This document shows positions 7,621 to 17,550 of a DNA stretch of 64,000 nt, one piece after another (the first letter of the stretch is position 1; each line of letters starts with the position of its first letter). The notes beneath the pieces are model-generated. The model made no database searches and was not told where the DNA came from. It saw nothing but the letters and a program-made list of their open reading frames with translations. Where the stretch lies: assembly GCF_900129355.1 (NCBI RefSeq), contig NZ_FQVL01000002.1, positions 454,149 through 518,148 on the forward strand. Direction: 5' to 3'. Both the position numbers and the translations under genes were made by a program. This DNA is from Seinonella peptonophila (GTDB lineage Bacteria > Bacillota > Bacilli > Thermoactinomycetales > Thermoactinomycetaceae).

Positions 7621-10029
7621 ATGCAGAAAAAGAAAATATCATTTCGCAAGAAAACCGGCGGGGGACAGCCGATTTGGAAGAAGATTCTCTTCCGTTCGTT
7701 ATTGGTCCTGTTAACTGCAGTTCTCATCATCAGTTTTGCCTCTATTGGGATCGGAGCTGGATTAGTTTCCGCATTAACGAAAGATGAGAAAATTCGCACG
7801 AAGACCGATTTCGACAAAGAGTTGGAAAATTTATCTCAGACAAGTACTGCTTTTTTCAGAGAAACAAATGGAAAAACGGAAAAAGTGGGGGAAATGATCA
7901 ATCCTGATGACCGGCAATTGGTTACTGATCTAAAGCAGGTGAGCCCTTATCTATTAAATGCATTCCTTTCCATTGAGGATAGGGAATTTTATGATCATCA
8001 TGGTGTTGTTCCTCGTTCTATACTACGGGCTACACTTCAACAACTCACAGGCAGTGATGTTACAACTGGTGGGAGTACATTAACTCAACAGTTGGTCAAA
8101 ACACATTTTCTAGACTACAAAGATAAAAGTTATAAGCGTAAAGCAATCGAAATTATTAATGCTTTACGTGTAGAAAGATATTACGATAAAGATGATATCT
8201 TCAAAAAATACTTAAATAGTGTCTTCTTCGGCGCTGGTGCTCATGGCAAAAAAATGTATGGCGTCAATGCAGCAGCTCGTGGACTTTTCAACAAGAAATC
8301 AAACGATCTTAACCTTGCACAAGCTGCATACATCGCCGGAATGGTTCAGCGTCCAAATGCTTATAACCCATTTCGTGGCGATGAAGAGTTAAAGTATGGA
8401 ACAGATCGCATGAAGCTTGTACTCAAGAAAATGCTTGAACTTGGTAAAATTTCACAAGCACAATACAACGAAGCAATCAAATTCGATATCAAATCATCAC
8501 TGGCTAAGCCAAATATGTTTACAAATGGGTTCAATAAATACCCATTCATTATTACTGCTGTAGAAAATGAAGCGGTCAAGATTTTAAAAGAATTAGATCA
8601 AAAAAACCCTGAAGCAAAAGAACGAGCAGATAGCTACTACTCCAATCTAGTCAGACAAGGTGGTTTCCGTTTCTTTACGACAATTGATAAAAATATGTAT
8701 GCGAAAATTAATGAAGTAGGCAATTCGATCCATTATCCAACTCGTGAGTTTCGTGGAATGAAAATCCGAGAACAGATCGGTGCAACCATTATTGAAAATA
8801 AGACGGGCGGTATTCTTGCATTCTATGCAGGTAAGTTTGAAGAAAACCAACAAGACCATGCTTTAGAAGCTGAAAACCAACCTGGTTCATCGATAAAACC
8901 ACTTGTTGTCTACGGACCAGGACTGAATGAGGGTGTTATTTCACCTAACTCAACGATTATTGACGAACCGATCAAAAAAGCGGGCAGTAGCGATGTTTAT
9001 CGTAACTCGGATGGTAAATACCGTGGTGGTGTTACTGCAACAGAGGCACTGAAAAAATCTCTAAACATCCCTGCTATTAAAATTTTCCGTCGGATTGAAA
9101 GTCTTCGTGGTTCTGGAAAACCATTTAGCTACCTTCGTCAAATGGACTTACCACCACATAAAAAAGATGGTGAAGCACTTGCTCTTGGTGGTGCGACCCT
9201 TGGATATACAGTGCGTGATATGACCGCAGCATTTGCAATGATTGCCAATAATGGCGAGTGGAATAAAGGTCATATTATCTCTCGAATCGAAACCTCTGAT
9301 GGTAAAGTGCTCTATGACTTTGCTCGTGATAAAAAACCTAAAAATATTCTTCAACCACAAGCAGCTTATCAATTGACAAAAATGTTACGACAAGTTGTGA
9401 CTGGAGGAACTGCCTCTGTTATCGGGGGTAGCACAGGTGGTTATAATATTGCCGGTAAGACGGGTACAACTTCATCTGAATATGATCTCTGGTTTGTTGG
9501 CTTTACTCCAGAAGTTTCAATGGGTGTCTGGTCAGGTTATGACTATAATAAAGTGGGTGACCACATGCTGGCCAAAACAGCCTGGATTAAGCTTTTCCAA
9601 GCAGCTGCAACGGCAAGTCCCTCACTCATTCCCAAAGGAAGCGAGTTTAAAGATCCTGGTGGCTCCCTTAATACGCAATGTTTTGAGTGTGGTAAGAAAT
9701 CCACTTACTCAGATGAAGACTCTGATAAAAAATCAAATAAAAAATACAACAAGAAGTCTGATCGCTTTAAAAAAAAACGCCCACAAACCCCTGACTCTAC
9801 TTCAGCCGGTTCAAATGGCAATGGTGGAAATAATGGAGGCGGTCGCAATCAAGGTAATGGGCAAGGTGGAAATGGTGATGAAGAGGGAGACAATGGAAAT
9901 GATAACGGAACTACCCCACCTCCCGGTTCAGATGATGGCTTAATGAATAACAACAATAATGGTGGCGCTTTGCAAGGTGGAAACCAAAACGGTAATGGGC
10001 AAGATAATGGCAACGCCATAAGCCCCTAG
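7621..10029 (+). CDS. class A penicillin-binding protein (second tandem copy)
   Basis: A paralogue of the preceding gene with the same order of parts: cytoplasmic basic start, one membrane anchor (about 24-50), a GT51 domain with SIEDREFYDHHG (Glu near 119) and GGSTLTQQLVKT, and a transpeptidase domain with SSIK (S423-K426), SLN near 480 and KTGTT near 613. The C-terminal 110 residues are a Ser/Lys segment then a long Gly/Asn-rich tail, unlike the Gln/Glu-rich tail of the first copy. The 802-residue ORF must start at 7621 because an in-frame stop lies at 7603-7605, yet the ribosome site (AGGG) is weak and close. The two copies probably arose by tandem duplication. Confidence 0.94.
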   Translation: MQKKKISFRKKTGGGQPIWKKILFRSLLVLLTAVLIISFASIGIGAGLVSALTKDEKIRTKTDFDKELENLSQTSTAFFRETNGKTEKVGEMINPDDRQLVTDLKQVSPYLLNAFLSIEDREFYDHHGVVPRSILRATLQQLTGSDVTTGGSTLTQQLVKTHFLDYKDKSYKRKAIEIINALRVERYYDKDDIFKKYLNSVFFGAGAHGKKMYGVNAAARGLFNKKSNDLNLAQAAYIAGMVQRPNAYNPFRGDEELKYGTDRMKLVLKKMLELGKISQAQYNEAIKFDIKSSLAKPNMFTNGFNKYPFIITAVENEAVKILKELDQKNPEAKERADSYYSNLVRQGGFRFFTTIDKNMYAKINEVGNSIHYPTREFRGMKIREQIGATIIENKTGGILAFYAGKFEENQQDHALEAENQPGSSIKPLVVYGPGLNEGVISPNSTIIDEPIKKAGSSDVYRNSDGKYRGGVTATEALKKSLNIPAIKIFRRIESLRGSGKPFSYLRQMDLPPHKKDGEALALGGATLGYTVRDMTAAFAMIANNGEWNKGHIISRIETSDGKVLYDFARDKKPKNILQPQAAYQLTKMLRQVVTGGTASVIGGSTGGYNIAGKTGTTSSEYDLWFVGFTPEVSMGVWSGYDYNKVGDHMLAKTAWIKLFQAAATASPSLIPKGSEFKDPGGSLNTQCFECGKKSTYSDEDSDKKSNKKYNKKSDRFKKKRPQTPDSTSAGSNGNGGNNGGGRNQGNGQGGNGDEEGDNGNDNGTTPPPGSDDGLMNNNNNGGALQGGNQNGNGQDNGNAISP

Positions 10030-10034
10030 TGGGT

Positions 10035-10071
10035 AAAAAAACCCGTAACGGTATTCGTTACGGGTTTTTTA
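10035..10071. terminator. bidirectional terminator between PBP and acsA
   Basis: AAAAAACCCGTAACG and CGTTACGGGTTTTTT form a strong stem with A- and T-runs on both sides, so it can stop transcription from either direction. The acsA stop codon overlaps its right edge. Confidence 0.92.
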
Positions 10072-11790
10072 ATCTTCAAGTGTCGATAAATCCCCTGTAG
10101 GAAGTCCTAACTCCCACGCTTTCAATACTCGTCTCATAATCTTTCCACTACGAGTTTTTGGCAATTTATCTTTAAACTCAATCTCTCGTGGCGCAGCATG
10201 TGCTGCAAGCCCATTTTTAACAAATTGACGAATCTCTTCTTTTAACTCATCTGATGGTTGATAGCCATCCCGTAAGGAAACGAATGCTTTAATAATCTGC
10301 CCGCGAACAGGATCTGGTTTACCGATGACACCTGCCTCTGCCACAGCAGGATGCTCAACCAGTTTACTTTCTACCTCAAATGGTCCCACGCGCTCCCCTG
10401 AAGTATTAATAACATCATCTAAACGCCCTTGGAACCAAAAATACCCTTCTTCATCCATATAAGCTGAATCACCTGAGATGTACCAACCTTTTAGCCGGAA
10501 ATATTCTTGATACTTCTGTGGATTCTTCCAAATCTCTCTCATTAATGAAGGCCAAGGTGTTTGGATCGCTAGATTTCCCATCTGATTCGGTGGTAGTTCA
10601 TTTCCTTCATCATCGATAATCGCCGCACGAATGCCAGGGAATGGCTTACCCATCGAGCCAGGTTTGATCTCCATCTGCGGATAGTTGGCAATTAAGATAG
10701 CTCCTGTTTCGGTCATCCACCAAGTATCATGGATACGCTTTCCATATACTTTCATCCCCCAGCGGATCACTTCAGGATTAAGCGGCTCCCCTACACTTAA
10801 AATATGACGAATTGAACTAAGGTCATAGTTGCGAATTAATTCATCACCCGCTGCCATCAACATGCGCAGGGCTGTAGGCGCGCTATACCATACTGTTACC
10901 TTATTCTTTTCCAATGTCTGATACCAATCTCCAGGACTAAATCGTCCACCTCTTATCACATTGGTAACACCATTCAGCCAAGGCGCAAAGATACCATATG
11001 AAGTTCCGGTCACCCAGCCTGGATCAGCCGTACACCAGTAGATATCTTCAGGCTGTAGATCGAGTACCCACTTTCCGGTTTGATAATGCTGGATCATAGC
11101 GTTATGAGCATGGACAACTCCTTTTGGCTTTCCCGTAGAACCGGAAGTATAATGGATAATCATTGGGTCTTCTCGATCAACCCATTCAGGCTCTCCATCT
11201 GTTGAAGCCTCTTTCATTTCTTTGTAGTATGAAATTATATTATCATTTCCATGATCCACATCGTTACCAACTATAATCACATGTTTTAATGAATGTAACT
11301 CTTGTCTAGGTACTCTTGGCAGTAGGTCTGGAGTTGTAACGAGCACGCTTGCTTCACTATCAGCTATACGATCTTTTACAGCTTCTTCCATAAACGCTTC
11401 AAATAGAGGGCCAACTATCGCTCCGACTTTGATGACACCAAAAAAAGAAGTATAAAACTCTGGCACCCTCGGCATAAAGATAAAGACACGATCTCCTTTT
11501 TTCACATTATACTTACGTAAGACATTGGCGAAGCGATTTGAATTCGCTTTCATTTCTGCAAACGTCAATTGTTCGTTTCGTGAGGGATCGCTATACTGAA
11601 GAGCGATCTGCTCGCCCCGTCCTTCGTCAACATGACGGTCAATCGCTTCATAAGCTGTGTTTACTCGACCTGTAACAGACCAACTAAAAGCTGACTCCAC
11701 AGATCTCCAGTCAAATGTTTCTGCAGTTCTTGTATAGTCTAATAGTTGATTTCCTTTTGTTTGAACTGGCAGACGTCCTGTTTGTAGCAA
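10069..11790 (-). CDS. acsA: acetyl-CoA synthetase AcsA
   Basis: AcsA converts acetate, ATP and CoA to acetyl-CoA. The protein is close in motif order and length (573 residues) to Bacillus AcsA: FDWRSVESAFSW near the start, HYTSGSTGKPKGV for ATP binding, YWCTADPGWVTG, SGERVGPFEVESKLVEHP and the C-terminal KTRSGKIMRR, whose Lys is the residue acetylated in this family. A GTG at 11811 gives a longer frame, but AGAGGGGAG is placed for the TTG at 11790. A TATAAT on the minus strand at 11823-11828 is the likely -10. In Bacillus, acsA also lies near ccpA. Confidence 0.96.
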   Translation of the reverse strand: MLQTGRLPVQTKGNQLLDYTRTAETFDWRSVESAFSWSVTGRVNTAYEAIDRHVDEGRGEQIALQYSDPSRNEQLTFAEMKANSNRFANVLRKYNVKKGDRVFIFMPRVPEFYTSFFGVIKVGAIVGPLFEAFMEEAVKDRIADSEASVLVTTPDLLPRVPRQELHSLKHVIIVGNDVDHGNDNIISYYKEMKEASTDGEPEWVDREDPMIIHYTSGSTGKPKGVVHAHNAMIQHYQTGKWVLDLQPEDIYWCTADPGWVTGTSYGIFAPWLNGVTNVIRGGRFSPGDWYQTLEKNKVTVWYSAPTALRMLMAAGDELIRNYDLSSIRHILSVGEPLNPEVIRWGMKVYGKRIHDTWWMTETGAILIANYPQMEIKPGSMGKPFPGIRAAIIDDEGNELPPNQMGNLAIQTPWPSLMREIWKNPQKYQEYFRLKGWYISGDSAYMDEEGYFWFQGRLDDVINTSGERVGPFEVESKLVEHPAVAEAGVIGKPDPVRGQIIKAFVSLRDGYQPSDELKEEIRQFVKNGLAAHAAPREIEFKDKLPKTRSGKIMRRVLKAWELGLPTGDLSTLED

Positions 11791-11891
11791 ATAAGTTCTC
11801 CCCTCTCGCACCTGTTTGCTTTATTATATCATTCACATCTATAATTAAGAAGACTGACACATCTTTTTACTACGAAGAGGAATGATTGATA

Positions 11892-14423
11892 ATGTCTGAT
11901 CATGACTTAGAAGCGAGCAAAAAATTTCTCGCTGTGCGTCAGCAAAGGATTCTTCAATACATGCAGAAACATAAACTAGCCCCTTCAGTTAATCTCGAAG
12001 TGTATCAGCTTCGTATTCCTAAATCACACATTCTAAATACAGAACCAAAACTCGATCTAATCGATAAAATGATTTTACGGATTATCTCTAAAACGGAATC
12101 ACCCATGCTGCTTTCATTTAAAAAGGGAACTCATCGACATTTAGAAGATATCCTAAAATCATTGCAAGCTTCGGCTGAACAAAAAGAACCTTCGATTCCT
12201 ATTGAACAAATTTCAAATGAGCTAATCATGATTGGTCTTTTGAGTATGCCATTTGTGCTTCCGCCGACCTCTGATGAATTAGCACGTGTATTAAAAGTGG
12301 ATGAGCCATTAGCTGAGATAGAATCATTAATCGAGGTACTCAATCGCCCTTCTCTCTCAGCAGAAAATCGAGCAGAATTGCTAAAGGTTCTAGATGAACT
12401 TTTAGATGCCCAATTTCATCAATACGGGAATAATATTTCATACTTTGATCGGGATATGAATCCCAATATGGTCCAAGATTTAGAAATGGATCGATGGCTT
12501 TTCAATCTATGGACAATAACAACCAATCATAAGAATGCTGACATGATCAAAATACATCGTACATTAGACTCATTCAAAGTTTTTCACCCCAGTTCACTCT
12601 TTCTAGATCAGTTAGACGATCTTTTACTCTATCAACCATATTTCAATGAAGGTTCACAAGAAAGAAAATTATCCATTCTCTTTGAAGGGTTATTGCCATA
12701 TCGCAATACTCGATTGCAGGTGGAAGCAGAACAAATTATATCAAACATTTTAAGCGAAGATGTAAATAGAGCTCCGCTAACAGGATTAGCATCTGTTATT
12801 GCAGTCATGTCAAGCGCAACTGACGATAAAACAGAAGTTTCCAATGCAACAAAATACTTACAACAATTAAATAGGAGGCTTTCAAGAGAAACTTTTACAG
12901 AAAAACAAGCATTAAATCTTGCTATTGATTTATCCTTGCTTTATCAATGTACTATCTTTATAAGTGATAAGTATACGAACTGGAATCATAAAAAAATCTT
13001 TGATCCGAATGAACACAAAAGTCTCTTAACGCGTGTGTTTCCGCACTTTATAAAACTGATCGAACAACTACCAAATAAGTTACCAAATAGCGTAGAAGAA
13101 AATTCAGCATTTTATTCATTATTAGCTGTATCTAAATTACCTTTTAACCAATTACTTGTTCCTCAATTTGACATAGCAGAAATTTATGCCTATTTATCAG
13201 GTATGCCACCCAAAGCAGATGAGAAGTCGCTCTCTATTGAAGAAAAGCAAAAAGTCAATCGAGCCATTGCGCCTTTATTTTCTCCTTCGCTACTCGATTT
13301 AAAAATGGAGGATCGCGAATATATTGAGCTATTTAGTCATTTTATCTCGCAATGTCAATTAACAAATAACCGACTAAAAGCAAAGCCTGAATTTTTAGAC
13401 CACGAATGGATCAAAGAAATATATGATAGATTAACTAAGCAAGCACTTCTGCTACAGATAGACCTTGCTCGATATCCTTTTTTAAATTTCTTTCATAAAA
13501 CACAAATCAAAGTTGATTTACCCAACCATTGGAATGGAATAGATATGAATCGTTTTAATAATGAAACAGATTCCTACCCTAAAATAAAGGCACAGTCAAA
13601 AAATGAGCAAATCAAAACTAAATTTGATCTATTTATCAAAAACCATATTCAAAAGAATCATCCAAAAGATACAGCTCAACTATTTCGTTCGCTTGTGCAA
13701 CATTTAATCATCACAACTTGGACGAAACAGACATTTGATTATACTGAACCCGAAGCATTATTAGCTTTATTGATTGACCCATTCACATACACTTGCTCGA
13801 AAGCGGATAATCCAATGCAACTATCGACTATTGAAAATTGTGAGCAATTTTTTGATGAGATACTTAATACAGGTCTAACACAAGATCAAACAGTTATCTC
13901 AGCTGCATTCCAAATAGGCGTGCTAAATAAAGCAATTCAAATTGTCCGTAATCAGCGTAAAGAACCAAACGCAAACACAAACTCACCTACCCAGGTATTT
14001 AATAAAATAATCCAGTTTGCGCAAAAGCAAAATACGGAATCTGTTCCTAGTAAGGTAATGGCGTTAATTCCAAAACCACGTAATTCATCTGAGTTGCTTC
14101 CCCAAAGAAGTCAGCGAGATCAAAACATTGACCAAGAACTGGATGATCTTCTAAAAGATTCTAATGCACCTTTTGCAAAGCGCATAAGTGAAATTATAGA
14201 AAAAACCAAAACTTCATCTGTTTCACCGCAAGCTCAATCATTACTGGAAAAAGAATGTAACATACTAAGAAATCATCTTCGTCAGTGGCAAAAAGAGATG
14301 ATAAATGAACGAAAAGCAAGACAATCTGACCTGAGTACTCTCCCACCACCTGAATCTGCTGAAAATATCATTTCAGTTTTAGAAATTAACCCCGTTAGAG
14401 ATGAGCGTGGTGTGTATGAATAG
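11892..14423 (+). CDS. large helical protein of unknown function
   Basis: I do not recognise this 843-residue protein. It has no signal peptide or membrane segment, and almost the whole length reads as amphipathic helices rich in Leu, Gln, Asn, Lys and Glu, like a helical-repeat or scaffold protein. The last 150 residues are more polar and end in a coiled-coil-like stretch (SLLEKECNILRNHLRQWQKE) before a Pro-rich tip. An ATG at 11892 follows AAGAGGA; a TTG two codons earlier is also possible. TTGCTT (11816) and TATAAT (11840) form its promoter, back to back with acsA. Codon use is like that of its neighbours, so transfer is not indicated. Confidence 0.75.
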   Translation: MSDHDLEASKKFLAVRQQRILQYMQKHKLAPSVNLEVYQLRIPKSHILNTEPKLDLIDKMILRIISKTESPMLLSFKKGTHRHLEDILKSLQASAEQKEPSIPIEQISNELIMIGLLSMPFVLPPTSDELARVLKVDEPLAEIESLIEVLNRPSLSAENRAELLKVLDELLDAQFHQYGNNISYFDRDMNPNMVQDLEMDRWLFNLWTITTNHKNADMIKIHRTLDSFKVFHPSSLFLDQLDDLLLYQPYFNEGSQERKLSILFEGLLPYRNTRLQVEAEQIISNILSEDVNRAPLTGLASVIAVMSSATDDKTEVSNATKYLQQLNRRLSRETFTEKQALNLAIDLSLLYQCTIFISDKYTNWNHKKIFDPNEHKSLLTRVFPHFIKLIEQLPNKLPNSVEENSAFYSLLAVSKLPFNQLLVPQFDIAEIYAYLSGMPPKADEKSLSIEEKQKVNRAIAPLFSPSLLDLKMEDREYIELFSHFISQCQLTNNRLKAKPEFLDHEWIKEIYDRLTKQALLLQIDLARYPFLNFFHKTQIKVDLPNHWNGIDMNRFNNETDSYPKIKAQSKNEQIKTKFDLFIKNHIQKNHPKDTAQLFRSLVQHLIITTWTKQTFDYTEPEALLALLIDPFTYTCSKADNPMQLSTIENCEQFFDEILNTGLTQDQTVISAAFQIGVLNKAIQIVRNQRKEPNANTNSPTQVFNKIIQFAQKQNTESVPSKVMALIPKPRNSSELLPQRSQRDQNIDQELDDLLKDSNAPFAKRISEIIEKTKTSSVSPQAQSLLEKECNILRNHLRQWQKEMINERKARQSDLSTLPPPESAENIISVLEINPVRDERGVYE

Positions 14424-14460
14424 AGGACCTACTTTGTAATGAAATAGGTCCTCTTTAATA
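14422..14460. terminator. terminator between the unknown gene and the DUF1540 gene
   Basis: A 10-bp stem (AGAGGACCTA at 14422-14431, TAGGTCCTCT at 14445-14454) overlaps the stop codon of the plus-strand gene and ends three bases after TTTA. It lies between convergent genes. Confidence 0.7.
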
Positions 14461-14462
14461 GC

Positions 14463-14615
14463 TTATTTCTTCCTAAAAGTTTTACAATCGGTTTCTTTTG
14501 ATTGATCTGCTTCTTTCCCTGTATGGCTAACTACATAAATTTCATTAGCTTTACATAGGTTTCCTTGATCCCAATAGGTACAATTATTCACTTCACATAA
14601 CACATCTTTTGGCAT
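14463..14615 (-). CDS. DUF1540 domain protein
   Basis: This 50-residue ORF reads MPKDVLCEVNNCTYWDQGN and goes on with LCKANEIYV, then TDCKTFRKK. The Cys spacing (C-x4-C, then C, then C near the end) matches the small DUF1540 family, which may bind a metal. These proteins are common in spore-formers and their role is unknown. A perfect AAGGAGGGG ribosome site lies eight bases before the ATG. Confidence 0.85.
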   Translation of the reverse strand: MPKDVLCEVNNCTYWDQGNLCKANEIYVVSHTGKEADQSKETDCKTFRKK

Positions 14616-14677
14616 ATTGACACCCCTCCTTATTCCTATCATGGCTTATTTAGAGGAGTTTCAGCCTGGTAAAAGAT

Positions 14678-15685
14678 TCATTTGGTGGTATCGCGAAGAC
14701 AAAGCATCGTCTCCAGATATACCTCTGAGGTATCGATTGTTTCACGATTCATATATTTGGTAAGTAAGCGCATCGCAACAGCCCCTATATCATACATCGG
14801 TACTTGAATCGTACTTAATAAGGGGCGGACTTGAGATGCAAGAGGAATATTATTAAAACCTATGATGGATAACTGTTCAGGGATATGCACCCCTTGATCA
14901 TGTGCAGCATGGATCGCACCGACAGCCATTTCATCACTTGCTGCAAAGACCGCTGAGCACTCAGGATGCTCTTGCAGTAAACGAGTCATCGCTTGATAAC
15001 CAGATTGATAGCGACCATCTCCCTCATACACCCAATCATCTGGAAGCTGATGCTTTTTCATCGCATTCTTAAATCCTAAATAACGAGGATAGCCCTTTAC
15101 CTTATCTTCAAGTGGTCCACTTATCATGGATATTTTCTCTCGACCCTCAGAAAGTAAATATTCTACTGCTTCCTCCGCAGCCTGTTGTTGATGAATCGTT
15201 ACAAAGGGAAACTTCCCTTGATGATCTTCTGTATGTGCTAAGACAATCGGTACAGAAGTGGCAGCAAATATTTTTCGATGATCATCGGTAATTTCGCCAC
15301 CTAGGAATAGAAGTCCATCTACCTGTTTTTCCAGTAAGGTTTCAATTAGCGAAAGTTCTTTTGTGTGCTGTAGATCAGAGTTACTCAAAATAATATTGTA
15401 GTGATACATCGTTGCAATATCTTCAATTCCCCTGGTTAGCTCAGCATAAAATGCATTCGAGATATCCGGGATTACGACTCCTACAGTTGTTGTCTTTTTA
15501 CTAGCTAATCCCCTAGCAACAGCATTAGGACGATAACCTAACTGTCCGATTACTGATAATACTTTTTTTCGTGTTGTAGGCTTTACATTTGGGTTTCCAT
15601 TTACGACACGTGAAACAGTAGCCATTGAAACGCCAGCCTCACGTGCTACATCATAAATAGTGATTGTCCCATTTTTTTTATCCAT
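14678..15685 (-). CDS. ccpA: catabolite control protein A
   Basis: CcpA is the LacI-family global regulator of carbon metabolism that binds cre sites with phosphorylated HPr. The DNA-binding head TITIYDVAREAGVSMATVSR and the hinge RPNAVARGLASKKTTTVGV are those of CcpA, and the ligand domain follows with ISNAFYAELTRGIEDIA. The product is about 335 residues, the usual size. The start is uncertain: ATG at 15685 gives a typical N-terminus, while TTG at 15700 adds five residues; neither has a strong ribosome site. It lies 40 to 55 bp downstream of the SseB-like gene and is probably in the same operon. Confidence 0.93.
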   Translation of the reverse strand: MDKKNGTITIYDVAREAGVSMATVSRVVNGNPNVKPTTRKKVLSVIGQLGYRPNAVARGLASKKTTTVGVVIPDISNAFYAELTRGIEDIATMYHYNIILSNSDLQHTKELSLIETLLEKQVDGLLFLGGEITDDHRKIFAATSVPIVLAHTEDHQGKFPFVTIHQQQAAEEAVEYLLSEGREKISMISGPLEDKVKGYPRYLGFKNAMKKHQLPDDWVYEGDGRYQSGYQAMTRLLQEHPECSAVFAASDEMAVGAIHAAHDQGVHIPEQLSIIGFNNIPLASQVRPLLSTIQVPMYDIGAVAMRLLTKYMNRETIDTSEVYLETMLCLRDTTK

Positions 15686-15739
15686 CCAAACCACATCCAA
15701 TTTCTTCTCAATAAGTATCTTGCACCACTTGATTCGTTT

Positions 15740-17386
15740 CTATTTTTGCATCTGACTCATTAATTGTAAAACATATGGCAATGTATCTCCCATCACACTT
15801 GTCCATGCTCCACTCGAGCCTCGATTGATCCAAACAATCGGTTGTCTAGGAGAGAGTGCGCGATAAAGTTTTTTGGTTGAGACAAGCTGAGGCTGCATGG
15901 GGGGCAATTGGGAATTGTTTTGATGTGCTTCCGCTATTAATTTTTTTGCATGCAAGTCGGAGCTAAAAAAATCTACAATCGGACTTTGATCTTGCCCAGC
16001 TAAAATTACCATGTTCCCCTCATTATCTACAATAACCCAAATACGACGAATTTCAGCTAAAACTTGGCAAACTTCCCAACCATTCGCCATTCCTTGTCCT
16101 TCAATCGTAGCTTTTTCTAATCTTTCAAGCCCTGCTACAATCTCCGGAGCAATCCCTTTATTTGGAATCTCGTTGTTGTGCGTTTTTTCTTCTACTTCAT
16201 TTGCAGACTTCTCCCGCTCTGCTCTTGCTTTTGCCCTTGCCTCTCTGGTCTGTTGAACTTTTTTCTCTGTCTCGCTTACTTTTGTCTCCACCATCGGCTT
16301 TGTCTTGGCAATTTTATTGCCACCGATATGAATCTCTAGTTGAGATTCTTTTAAGCTCTTTAAACTATAAGGATTTGCCCGCTTGGATGGAAAAGAAGAT
16401 TTTTCTTGCTGTGTCTCATTTGCTTCACTTCTGACTGGGTCACGACTCTTCACTGGATCACTTTTCACCGGTTCATCATGACTAACTGATTCATTTTCTA
16501 CTTCAATTGGCTTCTGTTCTAAAGCCTCCTGCTGCTTTGGTTCTACAAGTTTTTCTTGTTCGATCTGAGAAGTTGCAGGTTGATCTACCTTCGATTGAAA
16601 TGATTCTTGTGTTATCTGCTGAACGGTTTGTTTTTCTACTTGCTCTTCCGCTTTTTGCGTCACTTCAGATAGTGATATGCCACGAAATGGATGATTGACT
16701 GTTTTAAACCAATGATAGCCTGTATGTCTACCTTGCCATATCTTTTCCACATGCTCAGATGCTAAATAAAATTGCTCAGCAAGATTAAAATGCAAAAAAA
16801 GTGAGTCAGCGCCCACTTTTTGGGCTTTATTAAAAATCCGTTCCCATGACTGAAGTTTTGGCTCACCGCCGGAATGCTCACACATTTTTTGTGCATCTGC
16901 CTCATGTGCATAAATTGCAACAGTATACTGCTTCTTTTTATACTCTACAAGTAACATGCTATCATTTTTTGTAGGCACCCAAGCCCCTCGCATCTGGGAA
17001 AGCTGATCTACAGCCATTTCCGTTAACCACTGATGTACTAATTGTTTCTCTATAAATAGATGTGAAGTTTGACCTGGATTCAGTAATATCCCATCATATT
17101 CCGATCGATAAACGACACAGAGAAAAGGCAGAGTTGCTTCTTCTCTTAAAATCGCAGCATCTGGATGCTCAACACTTACTTGTTGTGCCAGTTCTAAATC
17201 AGTAAAAGCTACAACATATCGGCTACCTCGGTTTTGTGGTTTCCGAGCCAAGAAAGGATTCTCTGTTGATCCCTCACGCTGATAAAGAATAGATATTTTT
17301 GGTAATGACGGAATTAGAAAATCGATTAAATGCTTAGGATCAATTTGATTTTCACGAGCTTGCTGTAAGAAATTTCTAACCTCCAA
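15740..17386 (-). CDS. SseB-like protein with long charged linker
   Basis: The 548-residue protein has an N-terminal region (about 30-150) that looks like the SseB N-terminal fold (GSRYVVAFTDLELAQQV, FLCVVYRSEYDGILLNPG). A very charged, Gln/Glu/Lys/Pro-rich linker spans about 230-410 and includes the repeat DPVKSRDPVRS. A second small domain at 415-548 (VLAEIRRIWVIVDNEGNMV) may be another copy of the fold. The function of such proteins in spore-formers is unknown to me. The start is a TTG preceded by AGGGAGGAAG. It is encoded just ahead of ccpA. The assignment to SseB is by eye and tentative. Confidence 0.6.
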   Translation of the reverse strand: MEVRNFLQQARENQIDPKHLIDFLIPSLPKISILYQREGSTENPFLARKPQNRGSRYVVAFTDLELAQQVSVEHPDAAILREEATLPFLCVVYRSEYDGILLNPGQTSHLFIEKQLVHQWLTEMAVDQLSQMRGAWVPTKNDSMLLVEYKKKQYTVAIYAHEADAQKMCEHSGGEPKLQSWERIFNKAQKVGADSLFLHFNLAEQFYLASEHVEKIWQGRHTGYHWFKTVNHPFRGISLSEVTQKAEEQVEKQTVQQITQESFQSKVDQPATSQIEQEKLVEPKQQEALEQKPIEVENESVSHDEPVKSDPVKSRDPVRSEANETQQEKSSFPSKRANPYSLKSLKESQLEIHIGGNKIAKTKPMVETKVSETEKKVQQTREARAKARAEREKSANEVEEKTHNNEIPNKGIAPEIVAGLERLEKATIEGQGMANGWEVCQVLAEIRRIWVIVDNEGNMVILAGQDQSPIVDFFSSDLHAKKLIAEAHQNNSQLPPMQPQLVSTKKLYRALSPRQPIVWINRGSSGAWTSVMGDTLPYVLQLMSQMQK

Positions 17387-17482
17387 ATTACTTCCTCCCT
17401 ATTAAACCCTAACGCTAACTAAATAAATTCTACCTTCATGATATCAAAATAATCCTGTAAAATCATTTTGGATTTACGCCTT

Positions 17483-17511
17483 TTGTTTCTTTCATAAAAG
17501 GGCAGTATAAT
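17483..17511 (+). promoter_or_regulatory. promoter of the dehydrogenase gene
   Basis: TTGTTT (17483-17488) and TATAAT (17506-17511) have a 17-base spacer, 40 bases ahead of the GTG start. Confidence 0.6.
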
Positions 17512-17550
17512 GAAAGAGGTAGAAGATGTCCGTAAGGGGAGGATTTAAAC

